DNA from: Syntrophorhabdus sp963746565
GTDB taxonomy: Bacteria > Desulfobacterota > Syntrophorhabdia > Syntrophorhabdales > Syntrophorhabdaceae
Reading direction: 5' to 3'
NCBI GenBank assembly: GCA_963746565.1
Contig: CAVVCD010000042.1
Span: 496,001 to 560,000, forward strand
Length of the DNA stretch: 64,000 nucleotides
In this document: positions 62,298 to 64,000 of the stretch, piece after piece
Numbering within the stretch: the first letter of the stretch is position 1
Layout: every line of letters starts with the position of its first letter
Program-made: the position numbers and the translations under genes
Notes under the pieces: generated by a model
Databases searched by the model: none
Told to the model about the DNA's origin: nothing
What the model saw: the letters and a program-made list of their open reading frames with translations, nothing else

Positions 62298-63518
62298 TTA
62301 TTCAAATTTCTTGTGATACTCTTTTACTTTGCGGGCAAATTCTCTCCCGAACTCATAACACTTCATTTTATCTTCCGCCGTTGGTTTATAAATAATCTGG
62401 ATACCTGGTTCCATCATCTCAAGTCCCATTTTCTTTATTGCTTCAGTTGCTTCTTTTACACCACCTCCACCCCATCCATAACTTCCGAAGGCACCCATGA
62501 GCCTGTTTTTTGGACGTAACCCACCAACATGATAGAGAAACTCAGCGACCGATGGAAACATGACATTATTGAGTGTTGGTGTTCCAATAAGAGTCCCCCT
62601 TGCCTTCCAGAATTCCTTTATTGCAACACTCATGGGTGTAGCTCTCAAAGTGATAACCTTGCAATCAACGCCTTCATCTTTAATACCCTCCATGATAGGT
62701 ACTGTCATAAGCTCGGTACTATGCCACATAGTATCATACACAATAGCCACAGCTAGGTCAGCCTTACCGTCAGCCATTTCGGAGTACATCTGAATAATCC
62801 TTCCGGGATCCCCACGCCAGATGATTCCATGATCAGGGGCAATCATATCAATATCAAATCCGAGTTTTACGATCTCTGCAATCTTTGCCTTGATGAGCTG
62901 CCCAAAAGGCATAAGGATATTGGCATAATAATCTTTTACTGCATCCTCAAGTTCAAAAAGCGGGTAACAATTAAGGAACTCATCATCGTATCTTTGAGCA
63001 GTCGCAAGGTGCTGCCCGAAGGCATCCTGGGAAATGAGGAGTTTTGCCTCTTTCACATAGGTAACCATGGAGTCAGGCCAGTGCAGCATTGGTGTTTCCA
63101 AGAAGTGTAGAGTATATTTTCCAATGTTCAGGTTGTCTCCTGACTTTACGGTTTTGATAGTCCAACCTGCTGTATCGACATATCTTTCAAGTCCCTTCTT
63201 ACCCCTTTCTGTTATATAAATGGTGGCCTGAGGCATAACAGACATTAATTCGCCGATTGCACCAACGTGATCCGGCTCTATATGATTCACAACCACATTG
63301 ACAATCTTGGACGGATCAACAACAGCTTTAATATTCTCAATTGCAGTTGAAGCAAAATCATGTTTGACCGAGTCAACAAGCGTTACCTGTTCGTCATTGA
63401 TCAGATAGTTGTTGTACGTTGTCCCATAGGGGGTAACATAACCATGGAAGTCTCTCACTGCCCAGTCAATTACACCTACCCAATAGATATCAGGTTTAAT
63501 CTCTACTGTTTTCATCAT
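62298..63518 (-). CDS. Flavodiiron protein (A-type flavoprotein, FprA-like)
   Basis: 406 residues. A metallo-beta-lactamase-like diiron domain has H-x-E-x-D-H in VNHIEPDHVGAI, the later His in FLETPMLHWPDS, Asp in LISQDAFGQH and His in MIAPDHGIIWRG. The flavodoxin domain begins AVAIVYDTMWHSTELM (FMN loop). It reduces O2 to water (or NO) using rubredoxin. GAGGAGG precedes the ATG. First gene of the fprA-rubredoxin-rubrerythrin-flavoprotein set. Confidence 0.96.
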   Translation of the reverse strand: MMKTVEIKPDIYWVGVIDWAVRDFHGYVTPYGTTYNNYLINDEQVTLVDSVKHDFASTAIENIKAVVDPSKIVNVVVNHIEPDHVGAIGELMSVMPQATIYITERGKKGLERYVDTAGWTIKTVKSGDNLNIGKYTLHFLETPMLHWPDSMVTYVKEAKLLISQDAFGQHLATAQRYDDEFLNCYPLFELEDAVKDYYANILMPFGQLIKAKIAEIVKLGFDIDMIAPDHGIIWRGDPGRIIQMYSEMADGKADLAVAIVYDTMWHSTELMTVPIMEGIKDEGVDCKVITLRATPMSVAIKEFWKARGTLIGTPTLNNVMFPSVAEFLYHVGGLRPKNRLMGAFGSYGWGGGGVKEATEAIKKMGLEMMEPGIQIIYKPTAEDKMKCYEFGREFARKVKEYHKKFE

Positions 63519-63721
63519 GCCTCCTCATTAGTTTAGCAGTTAAAGGTTAAGTTAAGAAATTAATCAACCGAATGTCTTTATTCCAAACAATTTATTTAAC
63601 ATAAAACAAGGAATTCAAAATATCAAGGCTAGTTTGTCATTCTCAGCCGGAATACAATACTTTTTTGTTCATTTCATCACATCTATTTGACCTTTTGCCA
63701 ACAACGTGATAAGAGAAAATT

Positions 63722-64000
63722 GTGTATACCACAAGGATATACTACCAGGACACTGATGCAGGCGGCGTAGTCTATTATGCCAACTACCTCTGTCTCTTCG
63801 AGAAGTCATGGTTTGAGTATTTGATCTCTATCGGAATTTCTCTTCCGGAATGGGAAAAGAGAGGAACCTATGTTCTCATTAAGAATGCTTTTCTGGACCT
63901 CATTGAAAAGCTTCAATACGGAGACACAATAACTATAAAGACATCCGTCAAAGAGGTTCGGAATGCCTATTTTGTCCTTGGGCATACAGTCTTCAAGGAA
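63722..64000 (+). CDS. YbgC/4-hydroxybenzoyl-CoA-type acyl-CoA thioesterase, partial
   Basis: Runs off the right edge; 93 residues are visible. RIYYQDTDAGGVVYYANYLC, then LFEKSWFEYL, is the hotdog-fold active-site signature, with Asp of DTDAGG as catalytic residue. GTG 63722 is the likely start (AAGAG upstream). YbgC often goes with the Tol-Pal system; 4-hydroxybenzoyl-CoA thioesterases share the motif, so the exact substrate is open. The divergent 63519-63721 spacer holds both promoters, but I cannot place boxes with confidence. Confidence 0.88.
   Translation, partial: MYTTRIYYQDTDAGGVVYYANYLCLFEKSWFEYLISIGISLPEWEKRGTYVLIKNAFLDLIEKLQYGDTITIKTSVKEVRNAYFVLGHTVFKE

Overview
The window reads as chromosome of a Gram-negative anaerobe, most likely of the Desulfobacterota (delta-proteobacterial, syntroph or sulfate-reducer type). 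The grounds are an Omp85/TamA-like protein, an Mla/Pqi-type lipid transport operon, lipoproteins with lipoboxes, an RND efflux operon, a TRAP transporter, a FeoA-FeoB fusion, and a rubrerythrin/rubredoxin/flavodiiron O2-defence set. The taxonomic call is inference; no rRNA is present.

Layout. 1-20 kb is mainly cell-envelope material: a TamA-like fragment, small paralogous secreted proteins and lipoproteins, three MscS-type channels, an OmpA-like lipoprotein, the DUF2950/DUF3300 pair, an L,D-transpeptidase, a DUF4105 protein, a lipase-like lipoprotein and the mlaE-mlaF-mlaD-pqiC operon (ending near 21.2 kb). 21-24 kb holds pyruvate kinase and phosphoglycerate mutase, and 24-28 kb a large secreted M6-like metalloprotease. 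28-36 kb is an accessory region with a REP-associated transposase bounded by REP copies, an MFS exporter whose start codon lies in a REP, and a HEPN/MNT toxin-antitoxin pair between direct repeats. The same region holds several deletion chimeras (HsdR, DUF262, ARPP-1, ADP-ribosylglycohydrolase). A tRNA-Arg(CCT) follows at 37.1 kb.

37.3-50.4 kb is the most interesting part: a minus-strand catabolic operon led by an XRE-cupin regulator. It encodes an MmsA-type aldehyde dehydrogenase, a TRAP transporter, a three-subunit molybdenum hydroxylase, an enamidase, a 6-hydroxynicotinate reductase, a UPF0280 (ApbE-superfamily) protein and a PF06684 protein. The first three catabolic steps match nicotinate fermentation in Eubacterium barkeri. 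The later E. barkeri enzymes (mutase/isomerase/lyase branch) are absent. In their place is a CoA-acylating, decarboxylating-type semialdehyde dehydrogenase whose expected action on 2-formylglutarate would give glutaryl-CoA directly. I propose this as an undescribed or little-described route from nicotinate to glutaryl-CoA.

50.5-58.4 kb is a TetR-RND efflux operon with a PII-like protein and a metallophosphoesterase; 58.5-64 kb has FeoAB, an iron-sulfur flavoprotein, rubrerythrin, rubredoxin, flavodiiron protein and the start of a YbgC-type thioesterase.

Two window-wide patterns matter to any reader. First, at least 16 reading-frame breaks occur in otherwise well-conserved genes, and every one is repaired by removing a single base. 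That points to insertion-biased sequencing error rather than gene decay. Second, many intergenic gaps carry short degenerate word-like repeats, often as inverted pairs, and some of these run into coding ends.
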